From assembly GCA_003164275.1 (NCBI GenBank), contig PLSY01000027.1, forward strand, positions 1 to 11,297: 11,297 nucleotides of DNA, given 5' to 3'. This document shows, piece by piece, positions 1 through 7,254 of the stretch. The notes under the pieces were generated by a model. That model was given only the letters and a program-made list of their open reading frames with translations. It had not been told where the DNA came from and searched no databases. This DNA is from Acidimicrobiaceae bacterium. GTDB lineage: Bacteria > Actinomycetota > Acidimicrobiia > Acidimicrobiales > RAAP-2. How positions within the stretch are numbered: position 1 is the stretch's first letter; each line of letters starts with the position of its first letter. Made by a program: the position numbers and the translations under genes.

Positions 1-1
1 C

Positions 2-2098
2 AGCCTGATCCACAAGTTCAACCAGACCGTCTACGAGCCGTACAGCGAGCGGGACGACATCATCGTCATCTCCGACGAGGCGCACCGAACGCAGTCGGGA
101 CGGTTCGCCCGCAACATGCGACTGGCACTGCCCAATGCCTCCTTCATAGGGTTCACCGGCACTCCCCTTTTCAAGCACGACGAGCTGACGAGGCGCATCT
201 TTGGCAACTACGTTTCCCGGTACGACTTCAAACGATCCGAGGAGGACGAGTCGACCGTCAAGCTCGTGTACGAAAACCGAGGCGAGAAGCTCGGGATCGC
301 GCGATTGGATCTCAACGACCGGATCGCCGAGAAGATCGAGGAAGCCGAACTCGACCCCGACCAAACTGCGCTCTTGGAGAAGCTACTTGGCCAAGACTAC
401 GAGGTCATCACGGCGGACGATCGCCTAGACAAGCTGGCGGACGATTTCGTCGAGCACTGTTCGACGCGGTGGGAGGCAGGGAAGTCGATGTTCGTCTGCA
501 TCGACAAGATCACTTGCGCCCGGATGCTTGAGCGAGTTCAGGCCCGCTGGCAGTTCAAGCTGAGCGAGATCCGATCTTTGATACCAAAGACGGAAGCTGA
601 GATGTCGGCTGCTTCTAGCGAAGATAATCGTGGGCGGCTCGCTGACGCGCTGACGCAGCTCCGCAGCCAGGCGCGGTGGATGGAGACCACCATCATTGAA
701 CTCATCATTAGCGAGGCACAGAACGAGGTTCGAGACTTCAAAAAATGGGGCTTTGACATCATTCCCCATCGAGTCGTCATGAAGACTGGGTTTCAAACGC
801 CCGACGGAAAGCGAGTTGGTGTCGAGGACGCGTTCAGAGATCCCAACCACCCCTTCCGTGTCGCGATCGTTTGTGCAATGTGGTTGACAGGATTCGACGT
901 GGAGTGTCTGAGCACGCTGTACATCGACAAGCCTATGAAGGCCCACAACCTGATGCAGGCCATCGCTCGCACGAACCGCGTTTACCCGGGCAAGGACTGC
1001 GGCGTGATTGTCGACTACAACGGCATGCTCAAGAGCCTGCGTGAAGCTCTGGCGCAATACGCCATCGGAGATGACGAGAACGGCGATGAGAATGAGGTCG
1101 TCGCCCCGCTCGAAGAGCTGATGGGTTCTCTCGTAGATGCAATCGAGACTGCCGAGGGGCACCTGCTCGGTCTTGGCTTCGACGCATCGCAGCTGCGTGG
1201 TGCGACGGGCTTCACTCGCATCGGCCTGCTGCGAGATGCTGTGGATGCATTGCTGACGTCGGACGAGGCAAAACGTCGGTTCGAGATCATGGCGCGTCAC
1301 ATATTCGCGCGTTTCAAGACATTGCTGATGGAGCCAAGCGCGTTTGCATACGCAGAGCGCCACGACAACATCGAAGCGATCTACAAGAAGCTCCAGGAGA
1401 GGCGAGACACCGCTGATGTCACCAGTCTTCTCAAGGAACTGCACAAGATCGTCAACGAAGCGATCCGAACCCAGGCACCCGGAGAGGATCACGCTGCAGG
1501 GTTGACGGTTGATCTGAGTCAAATCGACTTCGAGAAGCTACGCGACGAATTCTCTACCAGATTGAAGCGAAAGCACGTAGCGCTGCAGGACATCCGAGTT
1601 GTTGTCGAGGCGAAGTTGGCCCAGATGCTCGCTCGCAACCCTATGCGCATGGACTTCTACAAGAAGTACCAGGACATCATCGCGGACTACAACCGAGAGA
1701 AGGACCGGGTGACGGTCGAAGAGACGTTTGCCAAGCTCTTGGAACTTGCGCGCAGTCTTGACATCGAGGAACGACGTGCTGCCGAGGAGGGTCTCACGGA
1801 CGGCGAGCTGGCGCTGTTCGACCTACTGGGTAGGGAGGACATCAGCAAGGCAGACCGCGAACGCTTGAAGCAGGCAAGTAGGTCGCTGCTCGCATCGCTG
1901 CAAGAGCGACTTGCCACGATGCCCGACTGGACGCAGAACACCGCGACGCAAGCCGACGTTCAGATCTTCATCCTCGACACTCTCTGGCAGGCGCTACCGC
2001 GGCCACCCTTCACCGACGACGAGGCCGAAGCCGTTGCGAGCCGAGTGTACGAGTACGTCTGGCAGGGGGGAGCGAGTCATGAGTCGCTCGCTGCTTAG
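2..2098 (+). CDS. hsdR: Type I restriction enzyme R subunit (HsdR), 5' end missing
   Basis: This is the ATP-driven DNA translocase and restriction subunit of a type I restriction-modification complex. The reading frame is open from base 2, so the 698 residues seen are the C-terminal part of a protein that is usually about 1000 aa. The N-terminal nuclease domain and Walker A lie outside the window. Visible superfamily 2 motor motifs are DEAH (residues 25-28), FTGTP (51-55), LTGFD (about 295-299) and QAIARTNR (about 319-326). The tail (about 500-690, with YNREKDRV and LTDGELALFDLLG) matches the DUF3387/EcoR124-type HsdR C-terminal helical domain. No start codon is assigned because the first ATG (116) lies inside the motor core. 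The next gene begins at or just after the stop. HsdM and HsdS are absent here and are expected upstream. The motor motifs seen are intact, so this part looks functional. Family assignment is secure; the EcoR124-type subclass is inferred from the tail. Confidence 0.94.
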   Translation, partial: SLIHKFNQTVYEPYSERDDIIVISDEAHRTQSGRFARNMRLALPNASFIGFTGTPLFKHDELTRRIFGNYVSRYDFKRSEEDESTVKLVYENRGEKLGIARLDLNDRIAEKIEEAELDPDQTALLEKLLGQDYEVITADDRLDKLADDFVEHCSTRWEAGKSMFVCIDKITCARMLERVQARWQFKLSEIRSLIPKTEAEMSAASSEDNRGRLADALTQLRSQARWMETTIIELIISEAQNEVRDFKKWGFDIIPHRVVMKTGFQTPDGKRVGVEDAFRDPNHPFRVAIVCAMWLTGFDVECLSTLYIDKPMKAHNLMQAIARTNRVYPGKDCGVIVDYNGMLKSLREALAQYAIGDDENGDENEVVAPLEELMGSLVDAIETAEGHLLGLGFDASQLRGATGFTRIGLLRDAVDALLTSDEAKRRFEIMARHIFARFKTLLMEPSAFAYAERHDNIEAIYKKLQERRDTADVTSLLKELHKIVNEAIRTQAPGEDHAAGLTVDLSQIDFEKLRDEFSTRLKRKHVALQDIRVVVEAKLAQMLARNPMRMDFYKKYQDIIADYNREKDRVTVEETFAKLLELARSLDIEERRAAEEGLTDGELALFDLLGREDISKADRERLKQASRSLLASLQERLATMPDWTQNTATQADVQIFILDTLWQALPRPPFTDDEAEAVASRVYEYVWQGGASHESLAA

Positions 2099-2130
2099 TG
2101 CACTGCTTGAACGCCGGCGCTGGCGGCGTC

Positions 2131-3813
2131 ATGGCCACTGACTTCGCCACACTTCCCCGCTGGATATCGGCGTCGCTGGAGATCAAAGAGGGCCGGGACC
2201 CGCTGGGACTGCAGACAACCACGCAGGACCGCTTGATGCCGCTCCTTCTTCCCGGCGTACTCGAACTGTCACTTCGTGCACGGTATCTGTCGTTTCACGC
2301 GTTTCTCCTGGATGAGTACCGGAGAAGGCGGCTGGCTGCAGACAGCACATCGCTGTCCACCTTCATCACGCGGCGGGAGTGGGAGTTTGGCCTCGCTGTC
2401 CTCGCTTGCCCGCACGAATGCGGCTCCGTCCCTGTAGGAGCGGACCGACTGCGACCGCTAATGCGCCACTCGCCACCGCCCTACGATCGAGGTGAGTCAG
2501 TCAAGAGTGCGTTCGGTGGCTACGGGCTCTACTACCGCAGCCCCCTTGCGGACATCGGCATCGTTGCTCGGGCAGGCACTCTGCTCGGCGACCGACCGAT
2601 CCCTGTCGACGTCCTTACAGAGAGCGAACGGGCGACGCGGGTCGCCTCAACTTTCCGATCGGCGATTGAGACGACGCAATACTTCGCACGTTGGATGTTG
2701 ACGAACGACCCGCTACCACTTGACGTGCTGCGTGACTACGCGGAAGTGGCATGTCTCTGCCAACTCCCACATCTGCCGGACGAACGCGCGGCGGTGCACG
2801 ATGCGTTGTTCGGGAGCGATCTGGCCGTTCCCGATACGACGCCGACCTATCCCTTGGCAGTTGCAGAGCCCGCCGCGGACGGAAACGACGCAGACGCCGA
2901 TGCCGAACTCCTGTTGGAAGCGTACGGTGGTGCGATACGTCAGCGGCGGCGAAGTTTCGCGCACTACTTGTCACTGATTGATGCCGAGCCTGCGGTGGTC
3001 GATAACGAGTCCGCGTACCGAGAAACGTTGTGGTCGCCGCCAACCATCCGCGATGAAGGACAGGGCCTTGTGGCCGGCCAGTGGTCAGCACTCATCGCCA
3101 AAGATGTGTGGCAGGACGCGCTCTGCAGTGTGTGGTCGAACTTCTGTCGCGCTGGTCTCGCACGTACACGAGACCTCAGCCGCGGCCTCACGTGGGCTGA
3201 GACAGAGGAAGTGGCGCGACGCCTGGTTACGGGTTCTCCCGCGTTAGATCCGGACGGTTCGACGGCGGATCTGGCCAGGGACCTCGCAGAGAATCGCTTA
3301 GGCCTCGACGGAGACGTTCGGCCAGCGTCCATGACACTCGAAGCCCTTCGACGCTGGACAGTGTCGACGGACACAGCTAGCTCAGGGCTCATTGTGCTCC
3401 TTGAGCTTGATCGCCGAGCAGCCGCTCACGAAGGTCATGGATGGAAACTTGGAACGAGCGTCCGTTCTGCCTGGCAACCATCCGTGGCGTCGGTTCGCGA
3501 GGCACTGCAGGCGCACCTCACTTCCAGTGCCACGAACACCGACACGATGTGGTGGCTTGTCGAACGCTTTGTTCTGCAGGTGCACGAGCGCATCGCGTAC
3601 TCGAAGCTGCCCGAGTTCACGTTCCGCTTTCGTTGGGAAGAGGGTTTGCTGCGCTTCTTTGATCACGGGATTGGTCGGTTCCCTCTCGCGTCGATCCGGA
3701 TGCGAGCCTTTGCGTCACTCAGCAACGACCTTGGACTGTGGGACCACGACAGTGAGGGAACCGCAGCGCTCTCCCCTCTCGGTCGAGAGTTTGTCGCCGA
3801 GGTCTTTGGATGA
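2131..3813 (+). CDS. Unknown 560-aa protein between hsdR and the PLD-like gene
   Basis: I do not recognise a characterised family. The N-terminus carries RDPLGLQ, then LLPG, then RARYLSFHAFLLDEY within residues 22-63 (ATG numbering). This loosely recalls the D-x-LGL...L(F)PG...RARY signature of DUF6361-type proteins; that similarity is from memory and tentative. An aromatic stretch GGYGLYYRSPLADIG follows near residue 130. The rest looks helical and soluble, with no signal peptide or membrane segment. An acidic patch rich in D and A lies near residues 245-260. Start choice is uncertain: a GTG at 2098 overlaps the hsdR stop (TAGTG), while the ATG at 2131 gives a more typical N-terminus; neither has a clear Shine-Dalgarno. 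The stop overlaps the next start as ATGA, which argues for co-translation with the PLD protein. By context it is a probable accessory of the restriction system. The gene is certain; the function is unknown. Confidence 0.9.
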   Translation: MATDFATLPRWISASLEIKEGRDPLGLQTTTQDRLMPLLLPGVLELSLRARYLSFHAFLLDEYRRRRLAADSTSLSTFITRREWEFGLAVLACPHECGSVPVGADRLRPLMRHSPPPYDRGESVKSAFGGYGLYYRSPLADIGIVARAGTLLGDRPIPVDVLTESERATRVASTFRSAIETTQYFARWMLTNDPLPLDVLRDYAEVACLCQLPHLPDERAAVHDALFGSDLAVPDTTPTYPLAVAEPAADGNDADADAELLLEAYGGAIRQRRRSFAHYLSLIDAEPAVVDNESAYRETLWSPPTIRDEGQGLVAGQWSALIAKDVWQDALCSVWSNFCRAGLARTRDLSRGLTWAETEEVARRLVTGSPALDPDGSTADLARDLAENRLGLDGDVRPASMTLEALRRWTVSTDTASSGLIVLLELDRRAAAHEGHGWKLGTSVRSAWQPSVASVREALQAHLTSSATNTDTMWWLVERFVLQVHERIAYSKLPEFTFRFRWEEGLLRFFDHGIGRFPLASIRMRAFASLSNDLGLWDHDSEGTAALSPLGREFVAEVFG

Positions 3814-6464
3814 CCGACGCCGAGTCCACGGTCCCCTCGATCAGGCCGGCGCTGGAGCTGTTCCGATCAAATGTCGTTGCGCTCTGGTCCACCACCTACA
3901 ACATCGACTTATCGCTTTTCAACGAATTCCTGCTGGGACGTCTGGGCAATCCACCGCTCAACGTGGCAATTCTCGCCGACGCCGAGCGGATCGCCACGAC
4001 CCTTGAGCGCATACCGGCCGAGAAGGTCGATCAAGTCGCCGCCGTCAACTGCCGCTGGCTGCTGCGCGAGGCCCGGATCGGCGGCGGGCGCTTTCATCCC
4101 AAGTCCTACTTGGCGGTGACACCAACGACAGCAACACTTCTTGTCGGTTCTGGGAACCTTTCGACGTCCGGACTCGATGAGGGTCGAGAAGTCTTCACGG
4201 AGTTCGTCAGCGGAACGCCAGTCGGCGATGCGGCGATTGACACTTGGTTCTCATGGATGCGACGCCTCGTGGAGCTCATCGACGACACGCGCCTCGCGGA
4301 GCGGTTCGCTGACCTGGAAGCCAAGCTGCCCGTCACTGCCGGTCCGAGATTCGCGGGCGACCGGTCGTTGCTGCACAACCTTGACGTGCCTCTGCTTGAG
4401 CAACTCGTGGACGTCATCGTCAGAAACGATGCTGTCCCGGTTGACGAGCTGTGGGTGACTGCCCCGTTCTTCGACAAGGATGCGCTCGCACTCCAGGGCT
4501 TGATGACACGCCTGAGTCCAAACAGCATATCGCTGTTCACAACAAGCACGACCAGCGTTGATGGATCTCAGTTAGCCCATGCTCTCGAAGCCAGTGGTGC
4601 CAACGTGAACCTCTTCGGCTACGAGCCCGACGAATTCACCCATGCCAAGCTGATCGGCCTGATCTCCGGCTCGCAAGGCTGGATGTTCTCTGGATCTGCA
4701 AACGTGAGCCGAGCTGCGCTGACGATGGCCGCATCCGCCGGCAATGTCGAATTGTCGGTCTTGACACCGGCGTCTCCAGAGGAAGTCCGAGCGCTGTTCA
4801 TGCCACCGGACACGACAGCCACGTCGCTATCTGTCGCCGATCTCGCGAGCCTGTCGTATTCCAGCGACGCCGATACGACCACGCTTCCCGTCCGTCTGCA
4901 GCACGCGACAGCACTCGCGAACGGCTTCGTCGAAGTGCGATGCACTCCGGATCTGCAACCTGGTTGGCAGCTTGATGATCTCCAACAGTGCAGTGCGCTG
5001 GTCATCGAGGGCACAAGGACTCTGACGGCTGCCCCGATACAGGGGCGACTCGTCCGGATCGTCGACAGCAGTGGCACGGTGCTTTCGAACCGGGCCGTTG
5101 TGGACGATCCCGGTGGACTGGACGCGGCGCTGCACGTCCACTCACACTCAACGGCCGACCACCCACCAGAGCTTCTCCCTGGGGACTTGGACGGCCCGCT
5201 CGGGAAAGCCCTTCTTTGGGTGCATCAGAACTTCGTCATGGATGTGACCGAAGCCGTGCCTGCTGGAGCCGGCACCGGAGGCGTCGGATCCGGGGAGGAA
5301 GACGCCACCTCCGATGATGACCTTTGGGAGCGGCTTGAGCGAGAGAAGCTGGGTCGGGATCCGCGAATCAACACATACCGTCGGATCCTCGGGCGGCCGG
5401 CGGGACTCGGCGCGAGCGAACTGATCCTGGAACTGCTGGAGGCCATGCGCGATCGCGTTCCACCAGCCGATCGGACAGGCACGACGAGCCAGCCGACATC
5501 CATCCTTGGAGTGCTTCGCAAGGACGCTGAGGAGGAGGAGGATGGCGAAACGCCACGGAAGCTGTGGAAGACCGAGACTCGAGTCAGAGTTCGGGCCCGC
5601 AACGTTCTGCGTCGCTGGGCGGCGGCGCAAACTGATCCTCGCCTCGTCTGGATCGACCATCTTGCGCCTGCCGGCAACTTTTCAATGATCGCCACGATGT
5701 TCGCCGAACTGTGGCTCGTGATAGGTGATGATCCAGCACGGTGCGAACTGAAAGCTGATGACCTCGACGACTTGTGGTTCGACTGGATGCGCCCGTTCGT
5801 CGGTTCTGGCCGTGGAGATGGATGGCTGGATCAGGTGGACCTGGAAGACTCTGCGGTGAGAGGCCGTATTCCATACGAGTTGCCGGAGACGGTTTCGGCG
5901 TTGTGTTGGCTAGCACTTCGGCAGAAGGGTCGCGACGTGACAATCGCTTGGCAGCCGGTGCTCAGTGCAGCACTTGGTCACCGACTCCTCGAACCAAGCG
6001 ACGAGACCGCTCGCTTTGTCAGTGCGGTGACTCATTCTTCAACGACATGCAGCGAAGTGGAAGAAGAACTTCTGCGTTGCATCGAGTTCATTGACGATGA
6101 CCTCTGGTGTGAACGGACGTGCGACGAGCTTGGTCTTGATGGGCTACAGCTGCAGGCCGTGTCTGGAGGTCAAGACGTGTCCGTGCGCCTCATCGTGAAG
6201 GGACCAGTCAATCCGCTCCAAGACTCGCGCATCCCTCAACTCATCGTGACGGCCAGGCGTTACCGGCGCTGTGACGGAGTCGCGGTGTCGTCTGACGACG
6301 CCGGATGGCGTCTGGCAATCAACACGGGTGCCTCGATTGCGTACCGCCCGGATGAAGTGAGTTCGATGGTGGAATCCGACGAGCTAACAGCCGGCGTCAT
6401 CGAGCGCATGGCATCGACCGGTGGGATCCTTGCGGATCTGTTCGTTCGTGACGAGGTCGCGTAA
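3810..6464 (+). CDS. Phospholipase-D-fold nuclease-like protein with long C-terminal region
   Basis: The 884-aa product has an N-terminal PLD/HKD-type fold with both half-sites. The first is FHPKSY (H96, K98) with GSGNLS (G113-S118). The second is THAKLI (H278, K280) with SGSANVS (S294-S300). Acidic residues sit at E127 and E314, placed like those following each motif in PLD nucleases. Enzymes of this fold use the paired histidines for phosphodiester cleavage, and bacterial members beside restriction genes usually act on DNA. Residues about 330-450 look beta-rich. A charged, probably disordered segment (about 570-590, run of EEEED) precedes a mostly helical C-terminal region to 884 that I cannot assign. 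The start ATG overlaps the preceding stop (ATGA), with GAGG seven bases upstream. A strong hairpin follows the stop directly. It is probably the effector or an accessory nuclease of the HsdR-linked system. Fold is fairly sure; substrate is inferred. Confidence 0.92.
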   Translation: MTDAESTVPSIRPALELFRSNVVALWSTTYNIDLSLFNEFLLGRLGNPPLNVAILADAERIATTLERIPAEKVDQVAAVNCRWLLREARIGGGRFHPKSYLAVTPTTATLLVGSGNLSTSGLDEGREVFTEFVSGTPVGDAAIDTWFSWMRRLVELIDDTRLAERFADLEAKLPVTAGPRFAGDRSLLHNLDVPLLEQLVDVIVRNDAVPVDELWVTAPFFDKDALALQGLMTRLSPNSISLFTTSTTSVDGSQLAHALEASGANVNLFGYEPDEFTHAKLIGLISGSQGWMFSGSANVSRAALTMAASAGNVELSVLTPASPEEVRALFMPPDTTATSLSVADLASLSYSSDADTTTLPVRLQHATALANGFVEVRCTPDLQPGWQLDDLQQCSALVIEGTRTLTAAPIQGRLVRIVDSSGTVLSNRAVVDDPGGLDAALHVHSHSTADHPPELLPGDLDGPLGKALLWVHQNFVMDVTEAVPAGAGTGGVGSGEEDATSDDDLWERLEREKLGRDPRINTYRRILGRPAGLGASELILELLEAMRDRVPPADRTGTTSQPTSILGVLRKDAEEEEDGETPRKLWKTETRVRVRARNVLRRWAAAQTDPRLVWIDHLAPAGNFSMIATMFAELWLVIGDDPARCELKADDLDDLWFDWMRPFVGSGRGDGWLDQVDLEDSAVRGRIPYELPETVSALCWLALRQKGRDVTIAWQPVLSAALGHRLLEPSDETARFVSAVTHSSTTCSEVEEELLRCIEFIDDDLWCERTCDELGLDGLQLQAVSGGQDVSVRLIVKGPVNPLQDSRIPQLIVTARRYRRCDGVAVSSDDAGWRLAINTGASIAYRPDEVSSMVESDELTAGVIERMASTGGILADLFVRDEVA

Positions 6465-6496
6465 GTAGCCCCGGGAGTCGCAGCTCCCGGGGCTAC
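6465..6496. terminator. 13-bp perfect GC-rich hairpin between convergent operons
   Basis: A perfect inverted repeat of 13 bp (GTAGCCCCGGGAG and CTCCCGGGGCTAC) encloses a six-base loop, TCGCAG. It starts on the base after the stop of the PLD-like gene and ends six bases before the stop of the ssb remnant on the other strand. Its symmetry and position fit a bidirectional transcription terminator. Neither side has a real T-tract, which is common for high-GC actinobacterial terminators but lowers certainty about intrinsic termination. Confidence 0.75.
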
Positions 6497-6502
6497 CCTG
6501 CA

Positions 6503-6709
6503 CTACGCCGCTGCTCCGGCGTCTCGCTTTTGCGACAGAGCCTTGAAGGTGTCGGCCACGACCTCCACCGTCCGAAGCTTGGAGCCGTCGGCGGCCTCCC
6601 AGGTGCGACTCTGCCGTCGACCCTCGATGTAGGCGAGGCGCCCCTTGGCCATGTTCTTCCTGGCGAAGTCGGCCATCTACTGCTCTCGGCACCACCGCTC
6701 GGGTTCCAT
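6503..6709 (-). pseudogene. Remnant of single-stranded DNA-binding protein gene (ssb)
   Basis: The 57 codons from ATG 6676 to the TAG at 6503 match the second half of an SSB OB fold: FARKNMAKGRLAYIEGR, then QSRTWEAADGSK, then LRTVEVVADTFKAL. This corresponds to the usual (L)xKGxxVxVEGRLxxRxWxxxDG...xxEVVA pattern. Immediately upstream, in the same frame, is a TAG (6677-6679) preceded by MEPERWCREQ, which recalls the E-W-x-R strand of SSB but with fewer residues than normal before KG. The first 50-odd residues of the fold are missing, and the zinc-ribbon gene occupies that space. SSB coats single-stranded DNA during replication and recombination; this copy should not fold on its own. It might be expressed as a 57-aa fragment, but I read it as decay after loss of function. 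Identity is good; pseudogene status is inferred. Confidence 0.7.
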
Positions 6710-6714
6710 GCCGC

Positions 6715-6954
6715 TCACCATTCCCGGCTCGGAGCAGGTACAACCCTCGGTTCGACCGGCGGCTCAACACCGAGAGCGGCGAGGATTGCGAGCTGTGATT
6801 CGTCCAGCGACCCACCGGCTGAAGCGGCACGTCGTCGTCGGTAGGCGATCTGGCGGCAGGCGTTACAGCAGAAGCGGTTCGTTACGCGAGACGCCTTCAA
6901 TGGGCCATTGCAGATTTCGCATCGGGTCCCAAGAACTCCCTGTTCAGCAGGCAT
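6715..6954 (-). CDS. Small zinc-ribbon protein, 79 aa
   Basis: The cysteines form C12-x2-C15-x13-C29-x3-C33 (CEIC...FCCNAC), followed by RQIAYRRRR. This is a metal-binding knuckle plus basic helix typical of small proteins carried by actinobacterial phages and integrative elements, whose usual annotation is only 'zinc finger-like'. The basic stretch suggests nucleic-acid contact. The C-terminal half (SLDESQLAILAALGVEPP) is low complexity and could be a short helix with a flexible tail. The start ATG is well supported by a G-run Shine-Dalgarno (AAGAAGGGGGGG) just upstream. A promoter-like sequence and a palindrome lie 20-70 bases ahead of it, so it may have its own regulation. The ssb remnant begins six bases after its stop. 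No specific function can be given. Confidence 0.78.
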   Translation of the reverse strand: MPAEQGVLGTRCEICNGPLKASRVTNRFCCNACRQIAYRRRRAASAGGSLDESQLAILAALGVEPPVEPRVVPAPSREW

Positions 6955-6972
6955 ACGCCCCCCCTTCTTCGT

Positions 6973-6987
6973 TTTTGGATTCCAAAA
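6973..6987. promoter_or_regulatory. 15-base palindrome, candidate operator for the zinc-ribbon gene
   Basis: TTTTGGA-T-TCCAAAA is a perfect 7-bp inverted repeat around one base. It is AT-rich in otherwise GC-rich DNA. It lies 19-33 bases ahead of the zinc-ribbon start and just downstream of the TATATA box, where the transcription start would fall. Position and symmetry fit a dimeric repressor site. The hairpin would be weak as RNA. Confidence 0.4.
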
Positions 6988-6996
6988 GGTCCGTTG

Positions 6997-7254
6997 CTAT
7001 ATAAAACTTGACGCCGGGCTGGTCAGATGAGATGCGCCCAGCCCATCGCGACCCCCACCCCCGGTCCCAGTCAACCGAAAACGACCTCCGATCGGCGAGT
7101 CACCATCTAGATCGATCCTCTCGCCGGCGATCGCCCGCCTCGCACCACGCGCCAGAGAGGGATGCAACAACCGACGACTACATCGATGGTGGGTGCCGGC
7201 AAGGGCCGGGTTCTCGTGGGCGGTGACGCCCAGCCCCAGCCATCGACGAATCAC
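6997..7254 (-). CDS. Possible 85-aa protein translationally coupled to the DUF3631 gene
   Basis: A GTG start overlaps the DUF3631 stop as GTGA, with a near-ideal AAGGAGG six bases ahead (7261-7267). The predicted product starts MIRRWLGLGV, is arginine-rich in the middle (RCSRRLLHPSLARGARR) and glycine/serine-rich at its end. I see no recognised domain, and the composition could also arise from noncoding high-GC DNA. The start context is the main evidence. It otherwise fills a roughly 300-base gap between the DUF3631 and zinc-ribbon genes. The alternative is that the Shine-Dalgarno-like sequence is chance, as GGAGGTACGCC also encodes the DUF3631 C-terminus. Confidence 0.4.
   Translation of the reverse strand: MIRRWLGLGVTAHENPALAGTHHRCSRRLLHPSLARGARRAIAGERIDLDGDSPIGGRFRLTGTGGGGRDGLGASHLTSPASSFI
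6998..7026 (-). promoter_or_regulatory. Candidate promoter for the zinc-ribbon gene
   Basis: On the minus strand CTGACC (7026-7021) and TATATA (7003-6998) are separated by 17 bases, close to sigma-70-type -35 and -10 boxes. They lie about 45 bases ahead of the zinc-ribbon start and within a local AT-rich patch. The -35 match is 4 of 6. The boxes overlap the end of the possible 85-aa reading frame, which is common in compact operons. Confidence 0.4.

Noticed and set aside
425..1522. 365-codon open frame on the minus strand antisense to hsdR
   Set aside because: It lies wholly opposite conserved motor motifs of hsdR, shows no domain pattern and is the kind of long antisense frame common in high-GC DNA.
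7008..7036. TTGACG on the plus strand as a -35 box
   Set aside because: No acceptable -10 box follows at 16-18 bases, and no plus-strand gene follows.
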